NCBI RefSeq assembly: GCF_030532195.1
Contig: NZ_JAUNLP010000008.1
Coordinates: 1 to 64,000, forward strand
DNA: 64,000 nucleotides
Direction: 5' to 3'
Source: Corynebacterium sp.
GTDB lineage: Bacteria; Actinomycetota; Actinomycetes; Mycobacteriales; Mycobacteriaceae
In this document: piece after piece, positions 63,280-64,000 of the stretch
How the letters are laid out: each line of letters opens with the position of its first letter
Position numbering within the stretch: position 1 is the first letter of the stretch
Program-made: the position numbers and the translations under genes
The notes under the pieces: model-generated
Told to the model about the DNA's origin: nothing
Databases searched by the model: none
The model's input: the letters and a program-made list of their open reading frames with translations, nothing else

Positions 63280-64000
63280 TTAGAGCTGGCGGCCAACGTG
63301 AGCCTCTGCGCGCTGACGCTCAACCATGTGCGGGTAGTGCAGCTCGAAGGCCGGACGCTCCGAGCGGATGCGCGGCATCGAGGTGAAGTTGTGGCGCGGC
63401 GGCGGGCAAGAAGTTGCCCACTCCAGGGAGTTGCCGTAACCCCACGGATCGTCAACAGTAACGACCTCACCGTAACGCCAGGACTTGAAGACGTTCCAGA
63501 CGAACGGGATGACGGACAGACCCAGGATGAATGCACCAACAGTGGAGATCATGTTGAGGGTGGTGAAACCGTCGGTCTCCAGGTAGTCAGCGTAACGACG
63601 CGGCATACCTTCGTTGCCCAGCCAGTGCTGAACCAGGAAGGTCATGTTGAAGCCGATGAAGGTCAGCCAGAAGTGAACCTTTGCCAGCTTCTCGTCGAGC
63701 ATACGACCAGTCATCTTCGGGAACCAGAAGTAAACGCCCGAGTAGGAAGCGAAGACCAGGGTACCGAACAGGGTGTAGTGGAAGTGTGCAACAACGAAGT
63801 AGGTATCAGAGACGTGGAAGTCCAGCGGCGGGGAGGCCAGCATAATACCGGTCAGACCACCGAACAGGAAGGTCACGATGAAGCCCAGAGCGAAGATCAT
63901 CGGGGACTCGAAGGTCATGTGGCCACGCCACATGGTGCCCAGCCAGTTGAAGAACTTCACACCGGTCGGAACCGAAATCAGGAAGGTCATGAACGAGAAG
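63280..64000 (-). CDS. ctaD: Cytochrome c oxidase subunit I, C-terminal part (cut by window end)
   Basis: The last ~240 residues of the aa3 oxidase catalytic subunit. The frame continues past base 64000, so the N-terminal half is outside. [33 protein letters not shown] (His ligands of heme a and a3 in the H-F-H pattern) and MPRRYADY are hallmark motifs of subunit I. At least five membrane helices are visible. The C-terminus is hydrophilic, with an [15 protein letters not shown] region as in other actinobacteria. It lies upstream of serB on the same strand, separated by a strong hairpin. Confidence 0.97.
   Translation of the reverse strand, partial: FSFMTFLISVPTGVKFFNWLGTMWRGHMTFESPMIFALGFIVTFLFGGLTGIMLASPPLDFHVSDTYFVVAHFHYTLFGTLVFASYSGVYFWFPKMTGRMLDEKLAKVHFWLTFIGFNMTFLVQHWLGNEGMPRRYADYLETDGFTTLNMISTVGAFILGLSVIPFVWNVFKSWRYGEVVTVDDPWGYGNSLEWATSCPPPRHNFTSMPRIRSERPAFELHYPHMVERQRAEAHVGRQL

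Overview
The window is chromosomal DNA of a high-GC actinobacterium of the Mycobacteriales, most probably a Corynebacterium. The evidence is a type I fatty acid synthase with a coupled AcpS, a mycothiol-linked Rv2466c-type oxidoreductase, an LdtMt2-type L,D-transpeptidase, a ChrSA/HrtBA heme-tolerance locus arranged as in corynebacteria, and gene order that matches blocks of the M. tuberculosis map as I remember it. I cannot name the species. The DNA is almost all core genome. I see no insertion sequence, prophage, CRISPR array, rRNA or large foreign island.

Layout. 0.2-6.8 kb (minus strand): ndk, a DUF4233 gene, folC and valS (three overlapping translational units), then mdh; a TetR gene points the other way at 7.1 kb. 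7.9-12.1 kb: clpX, clpP2, clpP1 and trigger factor, a proteostasis cluster with a ClgR-like box upstream of clpP1, followed by tRNA-Pro. 12.8-14.3 kb: tRNA-Gly, a small HTH protein and an Asp/Gly-rich membrane protein. 14.3-24 kb: rpiB, a radical SAM/SPASM protein, the Rv2466c-like oxidoreductase, pepN, glbO, a hypothetical, a thioesterase, ettA and a second ssb. 24.2-28.5 kb: a CopD-CtaG fusion for copper/oxidase assembly, tRNA-Arg, a TetR gene, orn and tRNA-His. 28.5-32.4 kb: hrtA-hrtB divergent from chrS-chrA. 32.5-38.4 kb: L,D-transpeptidase, a 0.7-kb AT-rich gap, tRNA-Lys, a DUF3618 gene, bcp, a TetR gene and a surface protein with three neocarzinostatin-like domains. 38.4-48.5 kb: acpS and the 9-kb fas gene, plus a small acidic protein. 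48.6-59.3 kb: tRNA-Leu, an LprD-like and a DUF3817 membrane protein, then rdgB, rph, a metallo-beta-lactamase-fold hydrolase, murI, rhomboid, a P1 peptidase, DUF2017, clpS, pncB and dinG, close to the Rv1329c-Rv1343c order. 59.4-64 kb: an acyl-CoA ligase, a PTH2-domain protein, serB, and the 3' end of ctaD running off the window.

How the genes work together. ClpX, ClpP1P2, ClpS and trigger factor form a protein folding and degradation network. ValS, FolC, Ndk, Mdh, RpiB, SerB and PncB are central metabolism. FAS-I and AcpS make acyl chains, and the CoA ligase activates them. HrtBA/ChrSA is a heme sensor and exporter pair. CtaG and CtaD belong to the aa3 oxidase branch.

Two expression features recur. 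At least twelve genes have a TANNNT -10 hexamer exactly 6-7 nt before the start codon, which predicts leaderless mRNAs and fixes many of the starts used here. Most units end in strong hairpin terminators, one of which contains a perfect DnaA-box sequence. The least explained items are the three-domain surface protein, the Asp/Gly-rich membrane protein, the orphan radical SAM protein and the AT-tract-rich gap.
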